Part shown: piece by piece, positions 34,798-42,587 of the stretch | How the letters are laid out: every line of letters begins with the position of its first letter | How positions within the stretch are numbered: position 1 is the stretch's first letter | Source: Candidatus Poribacteria bacterium | GTDB lineage: Bacteria; Poribacteria; WGA-4E; WGA-3G | DNA: 64,000 bases | Direction: 5' to 3' | Assembly: GCA_026710795.1 (NCBI GenBank) | Contig: JAPOQK010000095.1 | Coordinates: 1 to 64,000 of the forward strand | Notes under the pieces: model-generated | Seen by the model: the letters and a program-made list of their open reading frames with translations, nothing else | The model's database searches: none | What the model was told of the DNA's origin: nothing | Position numbers and translations under genes: made by a program

Positions 34798-35269
34798 TGG
34801 TAGTTGTTTCTAATTCAGCCAGACATTCAGCACAGTGTCCGATAATCTCATTACGGAAGCGTACCGGTTTAAACTGGTGCGCTTCACACACCGCTTTTTG
34901 TAGAGCATCAATCTGTGGTTCTTTAAACTCAACGATCTGTCCGCAACGAAGACAGATAAGGTGGGCATGTTCTTTGAGTGAATGTATACTCTCGTAACGA
35001 GTGTTTTTCTGTGCGTCAATGAATTCAGTCAGTAATCCACTTTGGACAAGCAACGGAAGTGTCCGATAAATGGTTGGACGTGAAACGTTGAACCCATTTT
35101 GACGCATCTGTACCAATAGATCTTCTGTCTGAAAGTGTCCAGGGTACGCAAATACTTGGTTTAACACATCCATTCGTTTCTGAGTCAAACGCAGTCCAGA
35201 ACTCTTCAAAAAATCTTCAAACTGTTGTGTAAAATCATCAGCAGTGGTATTTTCTTCATTGGTATTCAT
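34784..35269 (-). CDS. Fur family transcriptional regulator
   Basis: A 161-residue metal-responsive repressor. The N-terminal winged helix has LRLTQKRMDVLNQVF and SRPTIYRTLPLLVQSGLL. The dimerisation domain holds EHAHLICLRCGQIVEF, with the conserved His and the first CxxC, and the second CxxC pair in GHCAECL near the end. This zinc-structural pattern is shared by Fur, Zur and PerR, so the sensed metal cannot be told. It overlaps the convergent carbohydrate-binding-like gene by 14 bases. Candidate targets in the window include the iron ABC genes near 10.5-13.1 kb, but no operator was recognised. Confidence 0.9.
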   Translation of the reverse strand: MNTNEENTTADDFTQQFEDFLKSSGLRLTQKRMDVLNQVFAYPGHFQTEDLLVQMRQNGFNVSRPTIYRTLPLLVQSGLLTEFIDAQKNTRYESIHSLKEHAHLICLRCGQIVEFKEPQIDALQKAVCEAHQFKPVRFRNEIIGHCAECLAELETTTTTDS

Positions 35270-35338
35270 CTCTTTTTACCTTATAAGGAATACAGATCTT
35301 TTGAAAATGTATATTAATGTGATAGCTGTATACGAATT

Positions 35339-36169
35339 TTATGTAAGTTCTGTGTTTGCAAAGGTTATGGTTTGTCCAGACTCAACAAGTCTGTGTTTAA
35401 TTGCAAGTTTGTAAAATAGTTCAAGACCTTCAATAAATGATTCATCCAAATCGTAATGGATGTGGTGTTGCAAGTATCTTCTACAGAGGTCTTCGGTGAA
35501 ACCGAGTTTAGGTGCTTCAACACGTGCAATTTCTGGTATTTGCTGGATCCCAAGTGTCTTAGCATCTAATAGTAGTTTCGGCACATTCCCAAGACACACG
35601 TCTGGTCTCGTGACCCAACAAGCGTAGACAAAGGGTAAACCTGTTAGTTCATGCCATTCAGTGCCAAGGTCAGCACTGTATTGAGTTGCACCGAGATTTC
35701 TGAGTGCTGCATCCCCAATGAGTAATACTGCGTCAGTTTCTGAGGAAGCAGGATCAATTGAAGGTTCACAAGGTATAAACGTTGGACTGAGTTTATATTT
35801 TTCAGCGAGTAAGATTTTTAATAGTGCAACTGACGAACGTGAACCTGTATCTAATGCGATTTGCCGAATGTCTTGTATAGGAACACGACTGAATAATTGG
35901 ATACTCAGGACGCTACCGCGAGATCCAATCGCCATATTAGGGAGGATACGGTAGCCTGCTCCTTTAGCGTTTGACCGAAAGTACTCAACTATTGGGATTA
36001 AGCCGATATCCAATTCGGCACTACTTAATTGGGTTGCAAGACGGCTTGGAACCTTGACACTTAGTGCGATCTCTTCTGTCTGAATTTGTCCATTCAAAAA
36101 GGGGTAAATAAGCGGTTTAGTATTTAAGAATGACACCGCTCCGACTCTTAAGCAGCTTTTCTGATCCAC
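35339..36169 (-). CDS. mqnA: Chorismate dehydratase MqnA (futalosine pathway)
   Basis: A 276-residue periplasmic-binding-protein-like enzyme that converts chorismate to 3-enolpyruvylbenzoate, the first step of futalosine-dependent menaquinone synthesis. LRVGAVSFLNTKPLIYPF is the family start; SAELDIGLIPIVEY and ALDTGSRSSVALLKILL follow, then LIGDAAL and TGLPFVYACWV. It uses a GTG start at 36169 and overlaps the end of the upstream mqnE by 22 bases, which indicates translational coupling. It catalyses an early step in the same pathway as mqnE. Confidence 0.93.
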   Translation of the reverse strand: MDQKSCLRVGAVSFLNTKPLIYPFLNGQIQTEEIALSVKVPSRLATQLSSAELDIGLIPIVEYFRSNAKGAGYRILPNMAIGSRGSVLSIQLFSRVPIQDIRQIALDTGSRSSVALLKILLAEKYKLSPTFIPCEPSIDPASSETDAVLLIGDAALRNLGATQYSADLGTEWHELTGLPFVYACWVTRPDVCLGNVPKLLLDAKTLGIQQIPEIARVEAPKLGFTEDLCRRYLQHHIHYDLDESFIEGLELFYKLAIKHRLVESGQTITFANTELT

Positions 36170-37284
36170 CTAATTCCCTCTCGAATGATTTCATTGTAAA
36201 GTGTGTCGCGTTCTACAGGAATATAACCAGCTTCTTCGATAAGACGTGTAAGGGCTTCTACTGATACCGCTTCCGGGGTATCAGCTCCTGCCATGTGTGT
36301 AATCTTTTCCTCTGTTACCGTGCCATCAATATCATCTGAACCGAAACTTAGAGCAATTTGTGCGGTTTTCAAACCAGTCATAATCCAATAAACTTTGATA
36401 TGCGGTATATTGTCCAGCATCAGGCGTGATACAGCAATGTTACGTAAATCGGTTAAACCTGTGGTAGAAGGCAGATATGCCATACGCGTGTTAGCAGGAT
36501 GAAAGGCAAGAGGGATAAACGTTACAAAACCACCGGACTTGTCTTGTTGTTCCCGTAGTCTTATAAGGTGGTCAACCCTGTCCTCATTAGTTTCAAGATG
36601 TCCGTAAAGCATCGTCGCGTTTGTCGGGATACCAATTCGATGTGCAATGTCGTGGATTTCAAGCCAACCCTCAGCACTCAATTTGCCGGGGCAGATTTTT
36701 TCTCGCGTCTCTTCAGCAAAAATTTCAGCACCACCACCGGGAAGTGAATCCAATCCTGCATCACGGAGTTGTGTCAATACCTCCTTAATGGACATTTTGA
36801 ATATACGTGAAAAATGATGAATCTCGACTGCTGTAAAGAATTTTAGGTGGACTTCGGGCATCCGTTCTTTGAGGCCACGGATAATCTGTAGATAATAATC
36901 AAAAGGCAATTTCGGGTGTAAGCCACCTACACTATGAATTTCGGTACATCCATGCTCTATAGAATACATGGCTTTATCTAAAAATTCATCAACACTCATC
37001 TCCCACGCGCCTTCTGTTTGCATGTTTTTTCGAGCAAAGGCACAAAAATGACATCGGGCATGAAGTATGCATACATTTGAATAATCTATATGTTGGTTGA
37101 TGTTGTAGAATGCAACATTGCCATTTATACGTTTACGTGCATGGTTCGCGATAAAACCAACCCCAGTTATATCCGTGCTTTCATACAGCGTTACCCCCTC
37201 CTCAAAAGAGAGACGTTCTTCTGTTTTTACTTTTTCATAGATGGCAGGTAACTTAGGATCGGTAATTGGACTATAGTTCTCCAT
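36148..37284 (-). CDS. mqnE: Aminodeoxyfutalosine synthase MqnE (radical SAM)
   Basis: A 378-residue radical-SAM enzyme that joins 3-enolpyruvylbenzoate with adenosine from SAM to give aminodeoxyfutalosine. VAFYNINQHIDYSNVC leads into the cluster-binding cysteines, and GCTEIHSVGGLHPKLPFDYY, GLDSLPGGGAEIF and TNATMLYGHLET are typical of the MqnE/MqnC branch. The cysteine spacing reads C-x5-C-x2-C (CILHARCHFC) rather than the usual C-x3-C-x2-C. The companion mqnA overlaps its 3' end. mqnB/C/D are not in this window. Confidence 0.9.
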   Translation of the reverse strand: MENYSPITDPKLPAIYEKVKTEERLSFEEGVTLYESTDITGVGFIANHARKRINGNVAFYNINQHIDYSNVCILHARCHFCAFARKNMQTEGAWEMSVDEFLDKAMYSIEHGCTEIHSVGGLHPKLPFDYYLQIIRGLKERMPEVHLKFFTAVEIHHFSRIFKMSIKEVLTQLRDAGLDSLPGGGAEIFAEETREKICPGKLSAEGWLEIHDIAHRIGIPTNATMLYGHLETNEDRVDHLIRLREQQDKSGGFVTFIPLAFHPANTRMAYLPSTTGLTDLRNIAVSRLMLDNIPHIKVYWIMTGLKTAQIALSFGSDDIDGTVTEEKITHMAGADTPEAVSVEALTRLIEEAGYIPVERDTLYNEIIREGIRWIRKAA

Positions 37285-37323
37285 TATTATTCCTATTGTA
37301 ATTTAATCATTTTCAAAAACTGC

Positions 37324-37353
37324 TTGACAGTATTCTCTCAGTAAAGGTATTAT
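37324..37353 (+). promoter_or_regulatory. Sigma70-type promoter for the sugar isomerase gene
   Basis: TTGACA at 37324-37329, an 18-base spacer and TATTAT at 37348-37353. It lies in the divergent gap between mqnE and the gene at 37410. Confidence 0.55.
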
Positions 37354-37409
37354 AGCATAATAACTTTTTGAAATTCAAGAGATTCTTTTGAAAGGGACAA
37401 AACTAAATC

Positions 37410-38210
37410 ATGTCAAAACTTGGACTAATTCATTACAATTATGCAGGTAAATCACTTGACGACTTTCTACAATTTACAAGTGAAACAGGGTTCGGATATG
37501 TTGAACTATCGGTTGGGGATGTCTGGAAATCGGACACTGCTGATCCAGAAAAAAACGCGGAAGCTGTTAGAGATCAGGTTGAATCTTACGGTTTGAAGGT
37601 TTCTGCGCTTGGAGCAGGAAACGATTTTGTTGTGTTAGAAGAGGATACTATCCGTGCACAAGTTGAACGGATGGAACGTATCGCGGGACTTGCAAAACGC
37701 CTTGGGGCATCAGTACTTAGGACAGAAGGTGGATCAATGAAGGATTCTGTACCTGAAAACCGTTGGGTTGAGGCGATGGCAGGATGTTTGTCGCGATGCC
37801 TTGAGTTCGCTGAACGGGATGATGTTTATCTGGCAGTGGACAACCACGGTTTGGTTACCAACGATGGTGATTTGCAAGTTGAACTGTTTGAACGAGTGGG
37901 TTTAAAACATGTCGGTGCGAATATGGACACAATGAATTATCGTTGGGCAGGACATGATTTGGAGACAGTTGGTAGGTACTATGAAATTATTGCCCCTTGG
38001 ACACTACATACGCATCTGAAAGATGGCACTGGTTCGCGCGGGAATTATCGCGGTGAAGCTCTCGGTGAAGGTGAAATTGATCTTGCCAAAGCAATTCAAT
38101 GTTTGCGTGAAGCAGATTATGATGGTGTATGGTGTTGTGAGTATGAAGGTAGAGAGAATGACGGTACCGGTCAACGGAAAAGTTTCGCTTGGATGCAGGG
38201 AAATTTGTAG
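37410..38210 (+). CDS. Sugar phosphate isomerase/epimerase family protein
   Basis: A 266-residue xylose-isomerase-like TIM barrel (AP endonuclease 2 fold). GFGYVELSVGDVW, RLGASVLRTEGG, LAVDNHGLVTNDGDL, VGANMDTMNYRW and WTLHTHLKDGTG carry the metal-binding Glu/Asp/His set in the expected order. GEGEIDLAKAI and WCCEYEGRE complete it. The family isomerises or epimerises sugars and inositols; no specific substrate is indicated. It is a stand-alone transcription unit, with its own promoter and a hairpin after the stop. Confidence 0.87.
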   Translation: MSKLGLIHYNYAGKSLDDFLQFTSETGFGYVELSVGDVWKSDTADPEKNAEAVRDQVESYGLKVSALGAGNDFVVLEEDTIRAQVERMERIAGLAKRLGASVLRTEGGSMKDSVPENRWVEAMAGCLSRCLEFAERDDVYLAVDNHGLVTNDGDLQVELFERVGLKHVGANMDTMNYRWAGHDLETVGRYYEIIAPWTLHTHLKDGTGSRGNYRGEALGEGEIDLAKAIQCLREADYDGVWCCEYEGRENDGTGQRKSFAWMQGNL

Positions 38211-38245
38211 TTCATTGAAATAAGGTATTATAGTTCCTTATTGTT

Positions 38246-38270
38246 AGCGCGCTATTTAAGCGCGCTGTTT
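38246..38270 (+). terminator. Hairpin terminator after the sugar isomerase gene
   Basis: AGCGCGCT at 38246-38253 pairs with AGCGCGCT at 38259-38266 (the word is its own reverse complement) around a five-base loop, followed by GTTT. GC-rich stem in an AT-rich setting, 36 bases after the stop. Confidence 0.75.
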
Positions 38271-38317
38271 CATTCCTGATATCAGGTCACAGAACGCTTA
38301 ACTGCGAACATTGTATA

Positions 38318-39187
38318 ATGGTAAATACCCCTCATATCATCACCTTGACAACTGATTTCGGCACAAGCGACGTGTATGTTGGTGTGATGAAAGGTGTCAT
38401 CCTAAACATTAATCCACAAGCACAGATCATTGATATTACACATGATGTTTCCCATCAAAATATCCACGAAGCTGCTTTTACTATCAATGCAGCATACCGG
38501 TACTTCCCGAAAGGTACTATTCATGTCATCGTAGTTGATCCGGGTGTTGGTAGTAATCGACAAGCGATAGTTTGTAAGACTGAAAATGCAGTTTTTGTTT
38601 GTCCTAACAATGGCGTGTTGACCTATCTACTACAGAATATAGAAACCGAAACAAATAATCATAAACCCAATGCCGTTATCATTGAAAATCCTACATACCA
38701 TCTTCCACAAGTAAGTAATACTTTCCATGGTAGGGATATATTTGCGCCTGTAGCAGCGCACTTATCACGTGGTGTGTCACTGTCGCAGATTGGAACTCCA
38801 ATCCAGAATATTGTTCAGCTTCCAATCCCTACGGTTAAAAGTGACAATGATATATTGACAGGTGAAATAATCAAAATAGACAGTTTTGGTAATTTGACAA
38901 CAAATATATCTGAAGACGTACTTACATCATTTTTGTTTTCTTCAGCACAAAATAACACTCATACAGGTGCACTGTGTAAGCATGCAGATAACATCAAATT
39001 TGAAATCAAAATTGACAGCATCTGTCTAAAGAAACTAAATAGTTCTTATGCTGAGTCTGCAGTCGGTGAACCTCTTGCAATAATCAATAGTTTTGGATTG
39101 TTAGAAATTGCCATAAATACAGGTAATGCTGAAGCGTGTTTAGGTGTAAAAATAGGTGATAATGTTGTCGTTAATAGGTCTGGTTGA
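38318..39187 (+). CDS. SAM hydroxide adenosyltransferase (DUF62 family)
   Basis: A 289-residue protein of the SAM hydrolase / chlorinase-fluorinase family. ITLTTDFGTSDVYVGVMKG at the start, the QAQIIDITHDVSHQNI segment, VIVVDPGVGSNRQ and NTFHGRDIFAPVAAHLS match the family. Most bacterial members hydrolyse S-adenosylmethionine to adenosine and methionine rather than halogenate. The trpS promoter overlaps its last codons, so trpS is likely expressed separately. The physiological role is unclear. Confidence 0.9.
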   Translation: MVNTPHIITLTTDFGTSDVYVGVMKGVILNINPQAQIIDITHDVSHQNIHEAAFTINAAYRYFPKGTIHVIVVDPGVGSNRQAIVCKTENAVFVCPNNGVLTYLLQNIETETNNHKPNAVIIENPTYHLPQVSNTFHGRDIFAPVAAHLSRGVSLSQIGTPIQNIVQLPIPTVKSDNDILTGEIIKIDSFGNLTTNISEDVLTSFLFSSAQNNTHTGALCKHADNIKFEIKIDSICLKKLNSSYAESAVGEPLAIINSFGLLEIAINTGNAEACLGVKIGDNVVVNRSG

Positions 39188-39212
39188 CATCATCGTTTCT
39201 GCAGGTTATAAT
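39184..39212 (+). promoter_or_regulatory. Consensus sigma70 promoter for trpS
   Basis: TTGACA at 39184-39189, a 17-base spacer and TATAAT at 39207-39212: a perfect consensus. The -35 box overlaps the TGA stop of the upstream gene; the trpS start is 30 bases downstream, leaving no room for an attenuator or T-box leader. Confidence 0.8.
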
Positions 39213-39241
39213 TGGTTTAGATAATATATAGGAGAATAGAA

Positions 39242-40243
39242 TTGAAACAGATTACTTTGACTGGCATCAAACCTACCGGACAGCCTCACATAGGTAACTA
39301 TCTCGGTATGATAAAACCTGCACTTGAACTCGTGAAAGACTATCAAGCACTCTATTTCATAGCAGATTACCATGCCCTTACTACCGTGAAGAATCAAAAA
39401 GAATTAGAGGAATTGACGTATCAAGCGACTGCAACATGGTTGGCATTGGGATTAAATCCTGATAAGGAAATAATTTACCGTCAATCAGATATACCGGAAG
39501 TATTTGAGTTAGCGTGGGTGTTAGCCTGTTTTACAGCAAAGGGTTTGCTCAACCGCGCACACGCATACAAAACTATAGTAGAGGACAACATTTCCGCAGG
39601 TCGCGAAGAGGATAAAGGCATAAACACAGGATTATATACTTATCCTGTGTTAATGGCAGCAGATATTTTGTTATACGGAACACACGTGGTTCCTGTAGGA
39701 CTTGACCAAAAACAACACCTCGAAATTACACGTGATGTCGCAATTTTATTTAATAAGACCTATCGTGAGGTAATGGTCGTTCCAGAAGCAGTTATTCGGA
39801 AAGATGTGATGACAATCACCGGACTTGATGGCAGAAAAATGAGCAAAAGTTATAATAATGTCATTCCGATATTTGCTCCATCAAATCAAATTCGCAAACA
39901 AGTTATGCGTATCGTGACAGATTCCAAACGTCCAGAAGAACCGAAAAATCCTGACGAATGTAATGTTTTTGCGATCTATCGGCATTTCGCGGATGAGGAA
40001 TCAGCAGATGCTAAACGACAACTTTATCTTGATGGTGGTCTCGCTTATGGGGACATGAAAAAGGAACTTTTCGAGTTGTTGGAATCTACCTTTTCCACAC
40101 AACGGGAAGAGTATAATGCCTTGATGGAAAATCGTGCTGAATTGGACAAAGTCCTTGAGAATGGTGCAGAGAAAGCACGTGATTTCGCTATTCCGATTAT
40201 GGCAAAGGTTCGCAAAGCTATCGGTATAACTGGAGTAAGATAG
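39242..40243 (+). CDS. trpS: Tryptophanyl-tRNA synthetase
   Basis: A 333-residue class I aminoacyl-tRNA synthetase that charges tRNA-Trp. TGIKPTGQPHIGNYLGMIKP contains the HIGH-type signature (HIGN), and GLDGRKMSKSYNN near residue 198 contains KMSKS. The length is normal for the bacterial short form. A TTG start at 39242 is chosen since GGAG at 39231-39234 is well placed and the conserved N-terminus begins there. It ends 11 bases before the convergent HNH gene. Confidence 0.96.
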   Translation: MKQITLTGIKPTGQPHIGNYLGMIKPALELVKDYQALYFIADYHALTTVKNQKELEELTYQATATWLALGLNPDKEIIYRQSDIPEVFELAWVLACFTAKGLLNRAHAYKTIVEDNISAGREEDKGINTGLYTYPVLMAADILLYGTHVVPVGLDQKQHLEITRDVAILFNKTYREVMVVPEAVIRKDVMTITGLDGRKMSKSYNNVIPIFAPSNQIRKQVMRIVTDSKRPEEPKNPDECNVFAIYRHFADEESADAKRQLYLDGGLAYGDMKKELFELLESTFSTQREEYNALMENRAELDKVLENGAEKARDFAIPIMAKVRKAIGITGVR

Positions 40244-40254
40244 AAAAAACCTTT

Positions 40255-40701
40255 CTATTCTCTTGAAATCAACAAAAGAGCATTGGATGAAGGATATTGA
40301 CCAAGATCCACTAATTCCTGCCGTTCTATCAATCGATCAATATGGTTAAATCCCAATATACGATCAGCAACTTCACCGATAGTTGTAAGAGTACTGATTC
40401 TTACACCATCTAATTTAAAATGATTGGTCCACAAGTCAATTCTTGGATTAAAAAAACGACTAAATTGTTCTGTTAACAAGTCAATAGAACCTATGTCACT
40501 ACCTTTGTTTCGGTTACAATATGTACACGCGTAGGCAAGGTTATGTTCCTCAGTGACTCCACCATGCTTTTCACTAATGATGTGATCCACTTGACAACCG
40601 AAATATGTACTCTCTTCGTGGATAAGACAATATTCACATACCCTCTGAGCACGTGTCTTGACTAACTTTCTTAAGGAAATGGAAACATAGGTTTTACTCA
40701 T
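40255..40701 (-). CDS. HNH endonuclease
   Basis: A 148-residue protein with an HNH nuclease domain: RVCEYCLIHEES opens a CxxC pair, CQVDHIISEKHGG gives the catalytic DHI histidine, and NLAYACTYCNRNKG supplies the second CxxC and the Asn. A C-terminal part of about 70 residues has no recognised domain. Its start overlaps the stop of the small upstream gene by four bases (ATGA), so the two are translationally coupled. The pair could be a host-defence, toxin-like or mobile unit; no DNA target is evident. Confidence 0.85.
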   Translation of the reverse strand: MSKTYVSISLRKLVKTRAQRVCEYCLIHEESTYFGCQVDHIISEKHGGVTEEHNLAYACTYCNRNKGSDIGSIDLLTEQFSRFFNPRIDLWTNHFKLDGVRISTLTTIGEVADRILGFNHIDRLIERQELVDLGQYPSSNALLLISRE

Positions 40702-40937
40702 CCTTTTATATAATGGCGCGCACGGGATTTTGCAAGACGCATCAGGTGTTCCAACTGTAGACAGTGCTCCAGTTCTGCAGTTTCATCAGATGAGAGTCCG
40801 GTTGTTTTCTCACGATGAATCAGTTCCGCCACTCGTTCTTTTGCCTTTTCAGAAGGACAAAAATCTATAAGATTTTGAGGGGTTGTTCCTGATGCTATGA
40901 AATCAATGATTTCCCTATAAATAGGTGATATGTGCAT
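40698..40937 (-). CDS. Small protein coupled to the HNH endonuclease
   Basis: An 79-residue protein, mainly helical by composition: ISPIYREIIDFIASGTTPQN, then FCPSEKAKERVAELIHRE and TAELEHCLQLEHLMRLAKSR. The ATG at 40937 has GGAGG 8 bases upstream; a longer in-frame start lacks one. No named domain was recognised. Small proteins of this type (a short helical protein with EHLMRLAK near the end) are found upstream of HNH genes in cyanobacteria and poribacteria, as I recall. A role as antitoxin or chaperone for the nuclease is a guess. Confidence 0.75.
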   Translation of the reverse strand: MHISPIYREIIDFIASGTTPQNLIDFCPSEKAKERVAELIHREKTTGLSSDETAELEHCLQLEHLMRLAKSRARHYIKG

Positions 40938-41176
40938 TAAATTATCCTCCTTATTTCTGAATAAATCTTGCTTAAAAATCAACATTTTGTGTGTAGTAGA
41001 AAATTCGCTGTTGATAATGTATGATTATAGATCCCTCGCTACTGACTCACCGTCATCATTTTACCATCCTAATATGTTGCACGAATGTAGTAGTTTACTG
41101 CAGAGATGGTAGTTTTCAAGTATACCATGAAAATTACGATTTGTTAAGTTCATCTACAAATGATATGATACTTACA

Positions 41177-42469
41177 CTACAGTATCACAAATTCCATAAG
41201 TTTATGCGCTTCACGTAATGCTGACTCTACTACCTTTGGTGTATCCGCACGGGCGAAAATGAACCCAAGATATTTGTCTCCTTCTGGTAAAGGTATTACC
41301 ACTCCGCCAATTGGAATCGTGATGTTAACTTCCTCTATACCGTTAATGTTACGCGCTTGTTTCGTGCCACGCACATTACCCAAAATGCCAGTCTTCGGAA
41401 CAGGTATCATCATAACACCAGCTGCCTGCTTTTCTCTGCTGAAAGTGTCAATTGGCTGCCCAATTGCCTGTCGGATAACCAACTCTTCCAATGACATTCC
41501 AGTACCAAATCGCAATGTGCGTGAACAGAGTCCACCAATTGTTCGGGCTGCAATTTCAATCAGATGTGCACCATTTACGTTATATCGTAATTCGGCATGC
41601 ACAGGTCCGTGTTGTAGTCCAAGAGCAGCAGAAGCCTGTACTGTTGCGGCATGTAGTTCTTCTTGAATCTCTATTGACAAGCGTGATGGTGTGATGTATA
41701 AAGTCTCCTCAAAAAATGGTCCTTCAAGCGGATCAGGTTTGTCAAATAGAGCAAGTGTTTTGAGTTCTCCATTTAATAGGATGCCCTCCAATGCCACCTC
41801 TATACCGGGGATGTAATCCTCAACGATAAGATGTTGGAGCCTCTGATTATTAGAGTCCGTTTCTCTGGATTCCTTTACGGAATGGAGGAGTTTGGTAATG
41901 CGTTCGAAAGCCTGATTAAATTGAATTGGATTATTTGCTCTAATTACACCACGGCTTGCAGAAAGTGATAACGGTTTGATCACACATGGAAAATCTATTT
42001 GTTTGCTTATTTCGGTTATATCATCGTGGACAGAAATGCGTTTGTATGTTGGAACAGGCACACCTTGTTTTGCAAGAGTTTTCCGCAAAAGGTACTTATC
42101 ACGTGTTGCTTTTGCAGAGGATATTGGGTTGTGCGGAAGTCCAAGTGCTTCAGATGCAGTAGTGGCAAGAATTGTGGTATCATCGTCTACACCCACAATT
42201 GCTGCTATCGGCTTTGTATTGGCAAATTCAGTGATGATTTCTGTTGCAGTCGTTGGATCGCGAAAGTCCAGTACCAATGTATCTTTTGGTGATAGGTCTG
42301 CAGTGGTTGCAGGTTCTTCTGATGCTATAACTACCTCAACATTAAGTTTTAATGCGGCATCAAGGAAGTCAGTGGCGCGGTAAGTTCGTGTTGGTAGGAG
42401 AAGAAGGACACGCGGCTTTTCGGCATTCACGGGGATTTTCTGTGTTGTAGGTTGGGTTTCGTCCCTCAA
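41177..42469 (-). CDS. ATP-grasp family carboxylate-amine ligase
   Basis: A protein of 417-430 residues with the ATP-grasp fold. A pre-ATP-grasp Rossmann-like part (PRVLLLLPTRTYRATDFLDA) precedes DKYLLRKTLAKQGVPVP and FPCVIKPLSLSASRGV, which form the ATP lid. The segment HGPVHAELRYNVNGAHLIEI holds the magnesium-binding Glu/Asn set. It probably joins a carboxylate to an amino group, as in peptide or amino-acid ligases. The start is uncertain: the TTG at 42469 lies inside a dispersed repeat (42447-42475), while a GTG at 42430 starts just before conserved sequence. Neither has a strong ribosome-binding site. The gene stands alone. Confidence 0.82.
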   Translation of the reverse strand: MRDETQPTTQKIPVNAEKPRVLLLLPTRTYRATDFLDAALKLNVEVVIASEEPATTADLSPKDTLVLDFRDPTTATEIITEFANTKPIAAIVGVDDDTTILATTASEALGLPHNPISSAKATRDKYLLRKTLAKQGVPVPTYKRISVHDDITEISKQIDFPCVIKPLSLSASRGVIRANNPIQFNQAFERITKLLHSVKESRETDSNNQRLQHLIVEDYIPGIEVALEGILLNGELKTLALFDKPDPLEGPFFEETLYITPSRLSIEIQEELHAATVQASAALGLQHGPVHAELRYNVNGAHLIEIAARTIGGLCSRTLRFGTGMSLEELVIRQAIGQPIDTFSREKQAAGVMMIPVPKTGILGNVRGTKQARNINGIEEVNITIPIGGVVIPLPEGDKYLGFIFARADTPKVVESALREAHKLMEFVIL

Positions 42470-42475
42470 CCCAAC
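42447..42475. repeat. GTTGGGTTTCGTCCCTCAAC palindromic repeat, copy 1
   Basis: Palindrome with GTTGGGTT and AACCCAAC arms around TCGTCCCTC. A nearly identical copy lies 23 bases further on (42498-42530). This copy overlaps the possible first codons of the ATP-grasp gene. Confidence 0.75.
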
Positions 42476-42497
42476 ATGCAGTCCTCAATTAAGCAAA

Positions 42498-42530
42498 TAG
42501 GTTGGGTTTCGTCCCTCAACCCAACCTACA
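42498..42530. repeat. GTTGGGTTTCGTCCCTCAAC palindromic repeat, copy 2
   Basis: Arms TAGGTTGGGTT (42498-42508) and AACCCAACCTA (42518-42528) are a perfect 11-bp inverted repeat around TCGTCCCTC. Same class as the copy at 42447-42475; a decayed relative is at 4701-4738. Confidence 0.8.
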
Positions 42531-42558
42531 AGACTGAAAATTCTGGTTCAGACATTAT

Positions 42559-42584
42559 TTAAGTGTGTTTGTATAAACACTTAA
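42559..42584. terminator. Hairpin after the aldolase gene
   Basis: TTAAGT-GT-GTTT (42559-42570) pairs with AAACACTTAA (42575-42584) with a two-base bulge and a GTAT loop. It begins four bases after the aldolase stop on the minus strand. AT-rich and without a T-run, so termination strength is doubtful. Confidence 0.4.
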
Positions 42585-42587
42585 GTA

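Noticed and set aside
39184-39241. T-box leader for trpS
   Set aside because: The consensus promoter is 30 bases from the start codon, leaving no room for a specifier stem or antiterminator.
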